Shown here one piece after another: positions 4,709 through 5,077 of a stretch of 5,077 nt of DNA. The notes below the pieces were generated by a model, which worked only from the letters and a program-made list of their open reading frames with translations, did no database searches and was not told where the DNA came from. The DNA lies in contig CAJQOK010000443.1 in NCBI GenBank assembly GCA_905479905.1, forward strand, positions 1 to 5,077, read 5' to 3'. The position numbers and the translations under genes were made by a program. This DNA is from an uncultured Aliterella sp. (GTDB taxonomy: Bacteria > Cyanobacteriota > Cyanobacteriia > Cyanobacteriales > Chroococcidiopsidaceae). The number at the start of each line of letters is the position of its first letter. Position 1 is the first letter of the stretch.

Positions 4709-5077
4709 TAGAGAAGCCCAGTTACACCATAATAAATGCAAGCACCAGCACCAACAATATAAACTAACCAGGTAAGGAAGAAACCAATTGCGCGACTAGG
4801 CGAGGGGCCATAGGTTTTAATCAAACCCCAAGCATGAGCAATACGGCCAACTGTAAGCGCAACGCCGAGCAGCCATAGCAGCCAAGTTTGTGAACCCATT
4901 AACTCCAGCACTACAATAAATAGCAGTGCAAGTGGTACATATTCTGTGAAGTTGGCGTGAGCGCGTACCTTACGTTGCAATAACCCATCATCACTAAGCT
5001 TCGTTACAACAGACTTTTGAGTATAATTTTCGATGAAAGCTGCCCATGAACTTGGCTTGTCAAGATAATTCGGCTGC
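4708..5077 (-). CDS. MAPEG-family membrane protein, 5' end not resolved
   Basis: The part from 4980 down to the stop (90 codons) is clearly MAPEG (membrane-associated proteins in eicosanoid and glutathione metabolism). It has the signature RKVRAHANFTEYVPLALL, a membrane helix at about 14-29, a second at 32-54 containing GRIAHAWG, and a third at 64-88, ending in GLL. Family members are about 130 aa with four helices, so the first helix is missing. The only in-frame start inside the window is TTG at 4978-4980, which would cut off conserved residues (LLQRK follows SDDG, like the family's GDGG..L.R). The frame stays open for 32 more codons to the edge, but those residues (NYLDKPSSWAAFIENYTQK region) are hydrophilic, not a membrane helix. 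Either the gene starts outside the window with an unusual N-terminus, or it is a truncated or fused copy. Enzyme activity is not certain; many bacterial MAPEG proteins are uncharacterised. Confidence 0.7.
   Translation of the reverse strand, partial: QPNYLDKPSSWAAFIENYTQKSVVTKLSDDGLLQRKVRAHANFTEYVPLALLFIVVLELMGSQTWLLWLLGVALTVGRIAHAWGLIKTYGPSPSRAIGFFLTWLVYIVGAGACIYYGVTGLL

Noticed and set aside
1..5077. tRNA, rRNA or CRISPR array
   Set aside because: No T-loop consensus with a paired acceptor stem, no rRNA core motifs and no regularly spaced repeats. The only periodic repeat is the coding pentapeptide array.

Overview
The window looks like ordinary chromosomal DNA from a cyanobacterium. Five perfect copies of the palindrome GCGATCGC (HIP1, highly over-represented in many cyanobacteria) occur in about 5 kb, at 338, 688, 1267, 2235 and 3404. 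The proteins also have a cyanobacterial look: an AroE of the 'ITGKTKLLGVIGHP' type, a pheophytinase-like alpha/beta hydrolase, and an exported pentapeptide-repeat protein with a CxxC cap. Base composition is moderately AT-rich and Shine-Dalgarno sequences are weak or absent, which is common in cyanobacteria. I cannot name a species.

Layout, left to right. (1) 1-347, minus: N-terminal part of an uncharacterised coiled-coil protein that runs off the left edge. (2) 348-494: spacer with a cluster of interlocking short inverted repeats. (3) 495-1418, minus: shikimate dehydrogenase aroE, more probably starting at 1364. (4) 1435-2376, plus: alpha/beta hydrolase resembling plant pheophytinase, divergent from aroE and ending in a strong hairpin at 2379-2423. 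(5) 2424-2737: spacer between two convergent genes. It holds a second terminator-like hairpin with a T run at 2585-2624, preceded by two more hairpins, which together could be a small RNA. (6) 2738-3700, minus: aldo/keto reductase with a complete catalytic tetrad. (7) 3701-3869: divergent intergenic region. (8) 3870-4640, plus: exported protein with 18 consecutive pentapeptide quintets followed by a TPR. (9) 4708 to the right edge, minus: MAPEG-family membrane protein whose expected first membrane helix is not seen in the frame that continues to the edge.

Functional links are loose. aroE (aromatic amino acid and chorismate synthesis) and the hydrolase share a short divergent promoter region. 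The reductase and the pentapeptide protein share another. No operon-like pathway, mobile element, CRISPR array, tRNA or rRNA was found. I saw no clear new multi-gene system. The items most worth a second look are the possible small RNA at about 2475-2624, the unusual N-terminus of the MAPEG frame, and the palindrome cluster in front of the coiled-coil gene.
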